From: Candidatus Kuenenbacteria bacterium GW2011_GWA2_42_15
GTDB taxonomy: Bacteria > Patescibacteriota > Patescibacteriia > UBA2196 > GWA2-42-15
NCBI GenBank assembly: GCA_000998185.1
Contig: LCCW01000032.1
Coordinates: 1-13,001, forward strand
DNA length: 13,001 nt
Direction of reading: 5' to 3'
This document shows, piece after piece, positions 1 through 6,491 of the stretch. The position numbers and the translations under genes are program-made. Every line of letters begins with the position of its first letter. The stretch's first letter is position 1. The notes below the pieces were generated by a model. The model had not been told where the DNA came from and searched no databases. It saw nothing but the letters and a program-made list of their open reading frames with translations.

Positions 1-65
1 TTGTTAAAATCCCATTCAAATAAAATTTGCATTGCCGCTGTTCTTGCCAAATGACGATTGGACAT
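1..65 (-). CDS. nusB: NusB transcription antitermination factor, N-terminal fragment
   Basis: The first 21 codons of a minus-strand gene that leaves the window at base 1. The ATG is at 65-63 and the peptide reads MSNRHLARTAAMQILFEWD plus two residues. This matches the start of the NusB RNA-binding helical fold, in which an Arg-rich first turn is followed by an A-x-Q-x-L-F/Y-x-x-D-F pattern. NusB binds boxA RNA with S10 (NusE) and supports rRNA antitermination. It follows rpmF on the same strand with about 217 bases of T-rich spacer between them. A TAAAAT -10-like box ends 6 nt before the ATG and no Shine-Dalgarno is visible, so a leaderless message is possible. The call rests on a short peptide, but the pattern is distinctive. 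Confidence 0.75.
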   Translation of the reverse strand, partial: MSNRHLARTAAMQILFEWDFN

Positions 66-71
66 AGTTTG

Positions 72-77
72 ATTTTA
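72..77 (-). promoter_or_regulatory. -10-like box of nusB
   Basis: TAAAAT on the minus strand, 6 nt upstream of the nusB ATG. No convincing -35 hexamer is seen at 16-18 nt spacing. If used, transcription would begin at or next to the start codon. Confidence 0.35.
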
Positions 78-192
78 AATTTTTATTTCCCTTAATTTCT
101 TATTTTCTTAATTTCTATCTATTTTTTTATCTCCGTCTGATTTTTGGTTTCTAATTTCTGATTCCCGCTGTCTTTGTTTTCCTTATTCCTTG

Positions 193-213
193 CCTGCCTG
201 TCCGGTAGGCAGG
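193..213. repeat. Short palindromic CCTGCCT/AGGCAGG element, copy 1
   Basis: A 7-bp perfect stem (CCTGCCT 193-199, AGGCAGG 207-213) with a 7-nt GC-rich loop, in the spacer between rpmF and nusB. The flanks (CCTT..CCTTG on the left, GTTA/GCTG on the right) resemble those of the copy at 2306-2324. The two are therefore related members of a REP-like family and not independent stem-loops. Confidence 0.75.
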
Positions 214-270
214 TTAGCTGTTTTCTGTGTTTTTGTGTTTTCGTGCTTTCTGTTTTTTGTATGTTTTCTG

Positions 271-318
271 TGTTTTTGTGTTTTATGTGTTTTTGTGTTT
301 TATGTGTTTTTGTGTTTT
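271..318. repeat. 17-bp tandem repeat, 2.8 copies, covering the rpmF 3' end
   Basis: The unit TGTTTTTGTGTTTTATG runs 271-287 and 288-304, with a partial third copy at 305-318. Degenerate TGTGTTTT words continue leftwards to about 226. The rpmF stop codon (283-285) lies inside the repeat, and the last ~10 residues of bL32 are encoded by it. The unit is not a multiple of three, so any gain or loss of a copy would alter the protein tail. Confidence 0.85.
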
Positions 319-510
319 CCGCAAAGTCTTGGGCACTCTGACTTTAACCACTATTTTGCCTTTGTAATTGCCGCAAAAAGAGCAAGTCGTGTGAGGCCTG
401 ATGGGTTTCTTGCATTTTGAGCACTCACTCAACTGTACCTTTTTGAGTCTAAGCGCCCCGCGTCTGATATTTTTCCTTGATCTGGTATGTTTCTGTGTGG
501 GTGTTGACAT
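283..510 (-). CDS. rpmF: 50S ribosomal protein bL32, zinc-ribbon form
   Basis: 75 residues, starting MSTPTQKHTRSRKNIRRG, the conserved bL32 N-terminus (usually MAVPKxKxSxSRRxxRR). A four-cysteine zinc ribbon is present: C30-x2-C33 and C43-x2-C46. The protein is a structural component of the large ribosomal subunit near the peptidyl transferase region. It is somewhat longer than typical bL32 (about 57-65 residues). The extra C-terminal tail (KTLRKTQKHIKHKNT) is Lys/His-rich and encoded by a 17-bp tandem repeat, so it is probably a repeat-derived extension. The gene sits between clpP and nusB and has its own promoter at 565-537, leaving a leader of about 20 nt. The Cys4 form suggests Zn dependence. 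Confidence 0.93.
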   Translation of the reverse strand: MSTPTQKHTRSRKNIRRGALRLKKVQLSECSKCKKPIRPHTTCSFCGNYKGKIVVKVRVPKTLRKTQKHIKHKNT

Positions 511-536
511 AATTTTTTCTTAATTAATTTATTCTT

Positions 537-565
537 ATCTTATAATCTTTCTTCGCTCTTGACAA
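537..565 (-). promoter_or_regulatory. Promoter of rpmF
   Basis: On the minus strand, TTGTCA (565-560), 17 nt, then TAAGAT (542-537). This is a good sigma70-type match placed between the clpP stop and the rpmF ATG. Transcription would start near 530, giving a leader of about 20 nt. Confidence 0.6.
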
Positions 566-568
566 ATT

Positions 569-1150
569 TTATTTCGCCTCAATAATTTTATCAATAATCC
601 CGTATTTCTTAGCCTCTTCCGCGCTCATAAAATAATCCCTGTCCGTGTCTTTTTCTATCTTTTCCAAGCCCTGCCCCGTGTGTTTGGCCAAAAGCTTGTT
701 GAGTTTATCCTCAATTTTTAAAATATGCTCTGCTCTGATTTTAACATCGCTTGCCTGTCCTTCAGCCCCGCCCATCACCTGATGCAGCATTATTTCCGCG
801 TTTGGCAAAGCCAGCCGTTTGTCCTTGGCGCCGGCTGCCAAAAGTATCGCCGCCATGCTCGCCGCCGTGCCAATGCAGATTGTTTCCACCGGCGCTTTAA
901 TGTATTGCATCGTGTCGTAAATCGCCAAACCGGCCGTCACCGAGCCGCCCGGCGAATTGATATAGAGCCTGATGTCTTTGTCTTTATTCTGCGACTCTAA
1001 AAATAAAAGCTGGGCAATGACCGTATTAGCCATGGCATCGGTGATCATATCGCCTAAAAAAATAATCCTGTCTTTTAACAGTCGCGAATAAATATCATAA
1101 GCCCGCTCTCCCAATTGCGATTTTTCTATGACGGTTGGTATTAAAAGCAT
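569..1150 (-). CDS. clpP: ATP-dependent Clp protease proteolytic subunit ClpP
   Basis: 193 residues, full length for ClpP without a long propeptide. The serine-protease triad is visible: S98 in GTAASMA, H123 in EIMLHQ and D172 in DTDRDYFMS. The oxyanion/handle region contains INSPGGSVTAGLAIYDTM. ClpP forms the double-heptamer chamber that degrades substrates unfolded by ClpX, ClpA or ClpC. The start MLLIPTVIEKSQLGERAYDIYSRLL matches the usual N-terminal loop and first helix. No Clp ATPase gene is in the window. The upstream neighbour is the DHH gene, 80 bp away, and a TATAAT-like -10 box precedes the gene. No strong ribosome-binding site is seen. Confidence 0.97.
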   Translation of the reverse strand: MLLIPTVIEKSQLGERAYDIYSRLLKDRIIFLGDMITDAMANTVIAQLLFLESQNKDKDIRLYINSPGGSVTAGLAIYDTMQYIKAPVETICIGTAASMAAILLAAGAKDKRLALPNAEIMLHQVMGGAEGQASDVKIRAEHILKIEDKLNKLLAKHTGQGLEKIEKDTDRDYFMSAEEAKKYGIIDKIIEAK

Positions 1151-1176
1151 AAATTTGCTTTAATCTATTATTCTTT

Positions 1177-1182
1177 ATTATA
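1177..1182 (-). promoter_or_regulatory. -10 box of clpP
   Basis: A perfect TATAAT on the minus strand, 26 nt before the clpP ATG. The -35 region at the usual spacing is poor (a CTGACA lies too close, at 10 nt). Read-through from the upstream operon is also possible. Confidence 0.4.
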
Positions 1183-1230
1183 AAAAAATCAATGTCAGTC
1201 TGCGCCCAGTCCGCGTTAGTCAGCGCTTGA

Positions 1231-2214
1231 CTAGACCACCTGCCAATATTTCCCTTCCCACTCCAAGCTACCTTTTATTGAAAACCCGGCTGCCAGACGA
1301 TGCCCTCCGCCGGCAAACCAATTGGCGATCTTGGCCACATTTATTTGCCCATCCAGCGACCGCAGGCTCACCTTTATCTCGCCGTTCTGGCTTTCTTTTA
1401 AAGTCATAACCAGCCTTACTCCCGTCAAATTATTTAAAAAATTAGTCACCCCGTCCAAAACATTGCTCTCCTCTCCTCTCAAGTCGTCATTGAGCATCAC
1501 CGAATAAACCAAGTTAAGTTTATCATTTTTAATCAATCTTGATAATACCTTGGACCACAAACGCAGCCAGTCATTGTGGTCATTTTGCTGGAACTGTTTC
1601 ATAATCTGGTTATATTTGGCTCCCGCTCTCAAGAGCTCGCTTGCCGCCAGATACGCTTCAGTGTTTGTTGCCGCGTTGGAAAAACCATTGGTGTCACCGA
1701 TAATGCCGGCCAAAATCTCTGTTGCCATCTTCGGGTCCACTGGTGTACCCCAGAAATCAAAAATCTCATATAAAATTAAAGAGGTAGATGGGCTTTCCTT
1801 ATCAATAATATTTATTTCCCCATAACTGCTGTTCGGGTGGTGATCAATATTAACCAAGCCTATACCCTTGGCCTGAAATTCTTTCAACTTGTCTTCCGCC
1901 CCGCTCCAGTCCAAAGTGGAGCAGTCAAGACCGACCGCCAAATCAAAAACATCGTTATCAACATCAGACAAGCCGATTATCTCGCTCCATTCTCTTAAAT
2001 AAAAAAACTTTTCTGGCAAAGGCGCCGTTAAAAGTATTTTATGTTTTTTACTAGACTGGAATAAATAACGCGCCAAGGCCATTGTCGAACCGATGGCGTC
2101 AATGTCCGGATTACGGTGAGTGAACAGCAAAACATTCTCCGCCCTTGCTAATTTTTCCCTAAAGCGGTTGACCTCGTCTAATCTTATGTTTTTTCGTCCT
2201 GGCATTTCTTGCAT
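1231..2214 (-). CDS. nrnA: DHH-family phosphoesterase, NrnA-like oligoribonuclease/pAp phosphatase
   Basis: 327 residues, the usual NrnA length. All DHH-superfamily motifs are visible: THRNPDIDAIGS (H33, D37, D39), VGLDCS (D97), NIDHHP (D124-H125-H126), GIIGDTNGF (D174) and a C-terminal DHHA1 GGGHRLAAGF (302-310). Together they place two Mn ions for hydrolysis of nano-RNAs, pAp or cyclic dinucleotide products. The position just after rbfA fits the widespread infB-rbfA-nrnA arrangement. A 52-nt gap separates it from rbfA and contains its own promoter (2251-2223), whose -10 box ends 8 nt before the ATG, so the gene may also be read from a leaderless message. The exact substrate cannot be told from sequence. 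An ATG four codons in (2205) is an alternative start. Confidence 0.92.
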   Translation of the reverse strand: MQEMPGRKNIRLDEVNRFREKLARAENVLLFTHRNPDIDAIGSTMALARYLFQSSKKHKILLTAPLPEKFFYLREWSEIIGLSDVDNDVFDLAVGLDCSTLDWSGAEDKLKEFQAKGIGLVNIDHHPNSSYGEINIIDKESPSTSLILYEIFDFWGTPVDPKMATEILAGIIGDTNGFSNAATNTEAYLAASELLRAGAKYNQIMKQFQQNDHNDWLRLWSKVLSRLIKNDKLNLVYSVMLNDDLRGEESNVLDGVTNFLNNLTGVRLVMTLKESQNGEIKVSLRSLDGQINVAKIANWFAGGGHRLAAGFSIKGSLEWEGKYWQVV

Positions 2215-2222
2215 ATCATCAC

Positions 2223-2251
2223 AGTCTACCAGCCAAAAAAATTTGTGTCAA
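2223..2251 (-). promoter_or_regulatory. Promoter of the DHH phosphoesterase gene
   Basis: On the minus strand, consensus TTGACA (2251-2246), 17 nt, then TAGACT (2228-2223). The ATG is at 2214, so the predicted transcription start falls within about 2 nt of the start codon. Confidence 0.6.
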
Positions 2252-2266
2252 TGCTCCTCTCCCTGA

Positions 2267-2695
2267 TTACCGATTGCTGGTTTTTAATTTCTTCCTTGTT
2301 CCTTGCCTGCCTGCGGTAGGCAGGTTAACTATTCCTTGCGTTTTTGTTTTCTTGATTTCTTCCAAAATTTCTTCCACCTTCCGCCGTTGCTGCTCGTCCT
2401 CTATCTCCTCTCGGTCAATAAAAAACTTTAAATCAGGTACCCGGCGCATCTTTACCCTGCCTGCCAGCCCGCAGCGCAAGACTCCTTTGTGCTTTCGCAA
2501 AATTTTCAAAACATCTGCTCCGGCTTCAATCGGCCATGCGTCTATCCAAACCTTGGCCGAGCCGAGACTCTCCGAAATTTCAACTTGGCTGACGCTCATA
2601 AAAACGCCCTGGTCAAAATCTATCTCTTGCTGGACGATCTGCCCCAACTCTTCTTCAATAATATTATTTATTTTCTCTAATTTATAATTAGTCAT
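2267..2695 (-). CDS. rbfA: Ribosome-binding factor A
   Basis: 142 residues from the ATG at 2695 (MTNYKLEKINNIIEEELGQIV). An ATG eight codons upstream at 2719 exists but lies in the infB 3' end and adds a non-conserved Lys-rich stretch. RbfA is a KH-type protein that binds 16S rRNA near helix 1 and helps 30S maturation. The family signatures are the N-terminal helix, VSQVEISESLGSAKVWI and LAGRVKMRRVPDLKFFID. The ATG overlaps the infB stop by 8 nt, implying translational coupling. The last ~20 residues (IVNLPTAGRQGTRKKLKTSNR) lie beyond the conserved domain and are encoded by a palindromic CCTGCCT repeat, so the tail is probably acquired. DHH gene downstream; infB upstream. Confidence 0.93.
   Translation of the reverse strand: MTNYKLEKINNIIEEELGQIVQQEIDFDQGVFMSVSQVEISESLGSAKVWIDAWPIEAGADVLKILRKHKGVLRCGLAGRVKMRRVPDLKFFIDREEIEDEQQRRKVEEILEEIKKTKTQGIVNLPTAGRQGTRKKLKTSNR
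2306..2324. repeat. Short palindromic CCTGCCT/AGGCAGG element, copy 2, inside rbfA
   Basis: Stem CCTGCCT (2306-2312) and AGGCAGG (2318-2324) with a 5-nt loop. The flanking words CCTTGTTCCTTG and GTTAACTATTCCTTG resemble those around copy 1 (181-220). On the minus strand it encodes NLPTAGRQG of the RbfA tail. Confidence 0.75.
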
Positions 2696-4691
2696 TTTTT
2701 TTCTCTTCTTCGGTGACAAAAGCTACCAATAAATCATTCTTCTCCACGCCGACTCGGCTCTCTATTTTCAAACCGCATTCTTGGCCTACCGCCACTTCTT
2801 TTACTTTTGTCCTGCCGGATTCAACATCTTTTATCACCGCCTCTCCCACCACCTCTCCCTTTCTAATAATTCGAACATTGACCTCTGACACCATCTTGCC
2901 CTCTTCCACTCTGCCGCCAATAATCTGCTGTCTCTTTTCTGCTCTAAAAATCGCCAGGACTCTTAATTTGCCAAGTTCCTTTTCAACTATCTCTACTCCG
3001 GCCAATTCCACCACCTTTTTCTCCACAAAATCCAGTAAATCATAAATGATTCTAAACGCCTCGGTTGCCACCCCTTTGTCTACGGCCAATCGTTTGGCTT
3101 CCGGCATTATTTTTACATTAAAACCCAAAACCAAGGCGCCCAGGGCAAAAGCCTGCTCCACATCCTTTTCCGTTATGTTGCCCAATCCTTGCCTTATCAC
3201 ATCCACGCCAACTCCCCTTTTTTCCAGTCTTTCCAACGATTCCAAAATAGCCTCCACCGACCCAAGCATGTCTGATTTTAAAATCAATTTGACATGAGGC
3301 TTAGCGTCTTCTTTATCTTCTTCTCCTTTCTTATCCTTGGGCACAAAACCCGCTTCGGCTATTCTCACTAATTCTTTCACTTTAATTTTTGACAATTTAC
3401 GCAGCTCTTTTTGATCTTCAATTGTTTGCAGTATGTCTCCAACTCTGGGCATTGCTTTCAACCCCAAAATCTTTACCGGCATCGACGGTTGTGCTGCTTC
3501 CACCGGCTCGCCCTTCCAATTTCTCATCACCCTTATCCGGCCGGGCACATTGCCCATTTTCACCAAATCATTTTTTCTCAAGGTGCCATTCTGAATCAGA
3601 ACCGTCGCCACCGGACCCTCACCTTTATCCATATGCGCCTCAATAATCGTGCCCGCCGCTGGCGCGTTTGGGTTGGCGATGATTGTGTCTTTATTTAAAT
3701 CAGCTATTAAAAAAATATTTTCCAAAAGCAGCGGAATGTTAAGCTTTTCTTTGGCGGAAACTTCCACGCAAGTCGTCTGGCCGCCCCAGTCTTCGGCTGT
3801 TAAACCGATATTGGCCAGATCGCTTTTAACCTTATCAACATTGGCACCCGGCTTGTCTATCTTATTTATTGCCACGATAAAAGGCAGTTCCGCTTTCCGA
3901 ATATGCGCCAGTGCTTCAATCGTCTGCGGTTGTACTCCGTCGTCTGCTGCCACCAGTAGAATCGCGATATCCGCCACCCTGGCGCCTCGCGATCTCATGG
4001 CGGAAAACGCCTCATGCCCGGGCGTATCAATAAAAGTCAAAAGCCGTCCATCTTTTTCCACCTGATAAGCGCCAATGTGCTGGGTGATTCCGCCCGCCTC
4101 TCCCTCAACAATGTTTGTGTGCCTGATTGCATCCAATAATTTTGTTTTTCCGTGGTCTACATGCCCCATTACCACTATGATTGGCGCCCTCTTTTGCGCC
4201 TCGCCCGTCTTTATATCTAAAACTATTTTTTGAGGCAGCTCGCCGTCTGTCATTAAATCCTCTTCAGTTGATTTTTCCACTTTATACCCCAAATCATCGG
4301 CGATCACTGCCGCTGTTTCAAAATCAATATACTGATTTAGCGGCGCCATCACCCCATTTTTCATCAATTCTAAAATAAGATTCGCTGGCGCGATACCCAT
4401 TCTTTTTGCCAGTTCTTTTACAACGATTCTTTCCGGCACCATCACGACCTGCTCCGCTCCTGATGGCTCGTTTCCATTTTCTTCTAATGCCTCTTTTTTC
4501 GCGGCCATCACCTCTCCATTTGTATATCTGTTGCTGACTGCCGGGTCGGCCAACTTTTCCAAAATCGCCTGCGCCGTTTTGGGATCCACTTTGATCGCTT
4601 TCGCGCCAATGTCAAAACCCAACTGGGGCATAATTTCCCTCAGTTTATTTGGAGTAATTCTCAATCTTCTAGCTAATTCCGTAACATTCAT
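2688..4691 (-). CDS. infB: Translation initiation factor IF-2
   Basis: 667 residues from the ATG at 4691 (MNVTELARRLRI). A TTG at 4700 would add three residues but lies inside the -10 box, so the ATG is preferred. IF-2 is the GTPase that brings fMet-tRNA to the 30S P site and promotes subunit joining. Two IF2_N modules are present (about residues 1-50 and 85-137). They are followed by a G domain with GHVDHGKTKLL (P-loop, ~177), GITQHIGAY (switch I), DTPGHEAF (~222), NKID (~276) and SAK, then domains II-IV. The long disordered linker of E. coli IF-2 is missing, as is common in small genomes. The gene starts an operon with rbfA. Minus-strand promoter at 4728-4700; possibly leaderless. nusA is not next to it. 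Confidence 0.97.
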   Translation of the reverse strand: MNVTELARRLRITPNKLREIMPQLGFDIGAKAIKVDPKTAQAILEKLADPAVSNRYTNGEVMAAKKEALEENGNEPSGAEQVVMVPERIVVKELAKRMGIAPANLILELMKNGVMAPLNQYIDFETAAVIADDLGYKVEKSTEEDLMTDGELPQKIVLDIKTGEAQKRAPIIVVMGHVDHGKTKLLDAIRHTNIVEGEAGGITQHIGAYQVEKDGRLLTFIDTPGHEAFSAMRSRGARVADIAILLVAADDGVQPQTIEALAHIRKAELPFIVAINKIDKPGANVDKVKSDLANIGLTAEDWGGQTTCVEVSAKEKLNIPLLLENIFLIADLNKDTIIANPNAPAAGTIIEAHMDKGEGPVATVLIQNGTLRKNDLVKMGNVPGRIRVMRNWKGEPVEAAQPSMPVKILGLKAMPRVGDILQTIEDQKELRKLSKIKVKELVRIAEAGFVPKDKKGEEDKEDAKPHVKLILKSDMLGSVEAILESLERLEKRGVGVDVIRQGLGNITEKDVEQAFALGALVLGFNVKIMPEAKRLAVDKGVATEAFRIIYDLLDFVEKKVVELAGVEIVEKELGKLRVLAIFRAEKRQQIIGGRVEEGKMVSEVNVRIIRKGEVVGEAVIKDVESGRTKVKEVAVGQECGLKIESRVGVEKNDLLVAFVTEEEKKND

Positions 4692-4699
4692 ATTCTTCA

Positions 4700-4728
4700 A
4701 TCTTACTCAAAAAAACCGCTAAAGTCAA
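4700..4728 (-). promoter_or_regulatory. Promoter of the infB-rbfA operon
   Basis: On the minus strand, TTGACT (4728-4723), 17 nt, then TAAGAT (4705-4700). The infB ATG follows 8 nt after the -10 box, so the mRNA likely starts almost at the codon. No Shine-Dalgarno could fit. Confidence 0.65.
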
Positions 4729-4750
4729 ATTTACAACCTGCACTATCATC

Positions 4751-4820
4751 CCTGCCTCGCCCTGCCTACCCTGCCTACCCTGCCTACCGGCAGGCAGGCG
4801 GCAGGCAGGCGGCAGGCAGG
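4751..4820. repeat. Nested CCTGCCTAC / GGCAGGCAGGC palindromic array
   Basis: Left half: CCTGCCT repeated at 9-10-bp steps (4751-4788, four copies, three of them CCTGCCTAC). Right half: GGCAGGCAGGC-type units repeated about three times (4789-4820). The halves are reverse complements, so the stretch can fold into many alternative hairpins. It is an expanded form of the single palindromes at 193-213 and 2306-2324. It lies just upstream of the infB promoter in the 4729-5131 spacer, which holds no gene that I can see on either strand. Confidence 0.8.
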
Positions 4821-4907
4821 CTCGGACAAGTCCCGGTAGCGCTTACGCTCGTCGAGTCGAAATTATGGGATCCAGTTTTTTAATTTTTTTTGTTTTTTAT
4901 TTCTGGA

Positions 4908-4937
4908 TTGCCCCGCCCTTCGCGAAGGGCGGGGCAA
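4908..4937. repeat. Perfect 30-bp GC-rich palindrome (REP-like)
   Basis: A perfect inverted repeat centred at 4922/4923, TTGCCCCGCCCTTCG followed by its exact complement, flanked by TTCTGGA on the left and CGACAG on the right. The layout (short AT flank, GC hairpin, short flank) is that of REP-like dispersed repeats. It is too GC-rich relative to its AT surroundings to be chance. There is no T-run, so it is not a plain terminator. Confidence 0.75.
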
Positions 4938-5072
4938 CGACAGTCGCGCCGCGCATCTCGTCTTATCCTTCCCTTTGTTTCTTCCTGATTTCTAATTACT
5001 GATTACTAATTTCTTGTGCTCGTGTTTTCTGTGTTTTACTGTTTTCTTGTTTTAATGTTTCCCCCCGTTCCC

Positions 5073-5101
5073 TTGACACTCCCTCCTCTCTCCTATATAT
5101 T
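5073..5101 (+). promoter_or_regulatory. Promoter of the DHH-like gene
   Basis: TTGACA (5073-5078), 17 nt, TATATT (5096-5101). It predicts a start near 5108, about 24 nt before the ATG at 5132. This supports 5132, and not the internal TTG at 5194, as the ancestral start. Confidence 0.65.
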
Positions 5102-5131
5102 AACTTAATCTTTTTTAAACAATAATTTCCA

Positions 5132-5182
5132 ATGGCCCTCACCTTAAATCAACAAATCACCGAATTAAGGCCGATGTCATAA
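5132..5182 (+). pseudogene. Detached 5' end of the DHH-like gene
   Basis: An ATG reading frame starting MALTLNQQITEL and ending at TAA after 16 codons, placed correctly behind the promoter at 5073-5101. The peptide looks like the N-terminal helix that precedes motif I in DHH-type proteins. The body of the protein continues in another frame from about 5170 (ADVIIKDDLKNKLSFLAG). The segment that should hold motif I, roughly 40 residues, is missing between them. I infer an out-of-frame internal deletion. Confidence 0.5.
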
Positions 5183-5193
5183 TTAAAGATGAT

Positions 5194-6165
5194 TTGAAAA
5201 ATAAGCTCTCCTTTTTGGCCGGCAGCAACCAAATAAAATCAAGCATTGACCCGCTGAAAAAACTAATCATTACCCTGAACACCAAAAACAATAAAATCAA
5301 AGAATTTAATTATGATGTCCACGGCGATGAACTCAAAATCTACATTACCCCGGAAAAAGATGAATTTCAAAGCGGCGACATTGTCATTGGCGGCAGCGAC
5401 TACAAATATGACCTGATTTTTACCGTCGGCTGTCCTGACCTGGAATCTCTTGGCTCTCCCTATGTGAATCACACCGATTTTTTCTTTAAAACTACCATCA
5501 TCAACATTGATAATAACCCGGAGAACGAACATTACGGTCAGATAAACCACATTGATCTTAATTCCCCTTCCTGCTCGGAAATTATTTTCAACCTCATCCG
5601 CACCAGCCAGCCAGAATTAATAAACAATGAACTGGCTACCAGCCTTTTGGCTGGAATCATTATCAAAACCGACAACTTCCGTTCGCCTGCCATCACCCCG
5701 GAATGTCTTTACGCCGCCTCATATCTGATAAAACTCGGCGCTGATCAAGCCTCTCTTATAAACAATCTTAATAAAAATAAAAGCCTGACCGCCCTCAATC
5801 TCTGGGGCCGCGTCCTGGCCCGTCTCAAACAAGACTCTCACTACAAACTGGCTTGGTCTCTTGTCAGCCAAACCGACTTCCAAAAATCCGGCGGCTCAAT
5901 TGAAGACTTGGATGGCGTAGTCTCCGAGCTTATTTTACACTCACCCTTAATCCAAACTACCGTCTTGCTCTACGAAATGCCTTCTGGCCAAACTGGGGTA
6001 ACCGTCTACACCACGCCCAATCACAACGCGCTTGATCTTACCGGCCACTGGCAAGGTACTGGCTCAAAAAACAAAGCCCGTTTCTGCCTTCCGGAAACAA
6101 AATTAATCACGGCCGAACAAATCATTATCAATCAGTTGCGGGAAATAATTAAACCGCTCCATTGA
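5194..6165 (+). CDS. Degenerate DHH-family phosphoesterase-like protein, 5' end broken
   Basis: 323 residues if read from TTG 5194, although the frame is open further upstream. The order of blocks copies the NrnA-like gene of this window. VGCPDLESLG matches motif II, and NIDNNPENEHYGQIN matches NIDHHPNSSYGEIN. GIIIKTDNF matches GIIGDTNGF, and LWGRVLARLKQD matches LWSKVLSRLIKND. The key DHH triad is D106-N107-N108, motif I is absent, and the C-terminal GGGH is replaced by GTGSKNK, so metal-dependent hydrolysis is unlikely. It could be a non-catalytic nucleotide-binding or regulatory paralogue; it could also be decaying, since its 5' end is frameshifted. Its stop codon overlaps the promoter of tRNA-Val. 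Confidence 0.7.
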   Translation: MKNKLSFLAGSNQIKSSIDPLKKLIITLNTKNNKIKEFNYDVHGDELKIYITPEKDEFQSGDIVIGGSDYKYDLIFTVGCPDLESLGSPYVNHTDFFFKTTIINIDNNPENEHYGQINHIDLNSPSCSEIIFNLIRTSQPELINNELATSLLAGIIIKTDNFRSPAITPECLYAASYLIKLGADQASLINNLNKNKSLTALNLWGRVLARLKQDSHYKLAWSLVSQTDFQKSGGSIEDLDGVVSELILHSPLIQTTVLLYEMPSGQTGVTVYTTPNHNALDLTGHWQGTGSKNKARFCLPETKLITAEQIIINQLREIIKPLH

Positions 6166-6190
6166 AAATAAACAAGTAATCCTTTATAAT
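6162..6190 (+). promoter_or_regulatory. Promoter of tRNA-Val(GAC)
   Basis: TTGAAA (6162-6167), 17 nt, TATAAT (6185-6190), 11 nt before the mature tRNA 5' end. It overlaps the last codons of the DHH-like gene. Confidence 0.7.
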
Positions 6191-6201
6191 TTAAATAATT
6201 G

Positions 6202-6278
6202 GGGTTCGTAGCTCAGTTGGTTAGAGCGCTTGCATGACACGCAAGAGGTCAGAGGTTCAACTCCTCTCGGACCCACCA
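6202..6278 (+). tRNA. tRNA-Val(GAC), CCA encoded
   Basis: A full cloverleaf: acceptor GGGTTCG/CGGACCC, D arm GCTCAGTTGGTTAGAGC, anticodon stem CTTGC/GCAAG with loop ATGACAC (anticodon GAC), T arm AGAGG-TTCAACT-CCTCT, discriminator A, encoded CCA at 6276-6278. It reads GUC and GUU codons. Confidence 0.95.
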
Positions 6279-6405
6279 GCTTATTCTATATAATAAAAAC
6301 CAAACAAAACTGGCAAAAAATGTCCGCCATCCATCAATCTACCTGCGGTTAGGTTCCGTGTACTCACGCCAAATAATATTTTACCGCGAGCTGTAATTAT
6401 TTTCT

Positions 6406-6482
6406 GCGCGCATAGCTCAGCTGGTTAGAGCACGGGTCTTATAAACCCGGGGTCGATGGTTCAAATCCATCTGCGCGCACCA
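6406..6482 (+). tRNA. tRNA-Ile(UAU), CCA encoded
   Basis: Acceptor GCGCGCA/TGCGCGC, D arm GCTCAGCTGGTTAGAGC, anticodon stem CGGGT/ACCCG with loop CTTATAA (anticodon TAT), T arm GATGG-TTCAAAT-CCATC, A73 and encoded CCA. It reads AUA without the usual CAU-lysidine form. The 127-base gap before it contains no clear promoter, so it may be co-transcribed with tRNA-Val. A protein gene begins 9 nt after the CCA. Confidence 0.93.
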
Positions 6483-6491
6483 TTTTATTTT

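Noticed and set aside
190..420. Plus-strand Phe/Cys/Val-rich frame
   Set aside because: Produced by the TGTGTTTTT repeat and antisense to rpmF.
2713..4065. Plus-strand open frames across infB and the other minus-strand genes
   Set aside because: They are antisense shadows of well-supported genes and show Ser/Pro/Leu-rich composition without family motifs.
4751..4820. CRISPR array
   Set aside because: Units are 9-11 bp and palindromic without unique spacers, and there are no cas genes.
6163..6165. UGA recoding as in some CPR lineages
   Set aside because: TGA ends the DHH-like protein at the expected family length, and no in-frame TGA is needed inside any intact gene.
6456..6491. Upstream ATG of the TRAX-like gene
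   Set aside because: It lies inside the T arm of tRNA-Ile and adds residues encoded by the tRNA; the ATG at 6492 is free.
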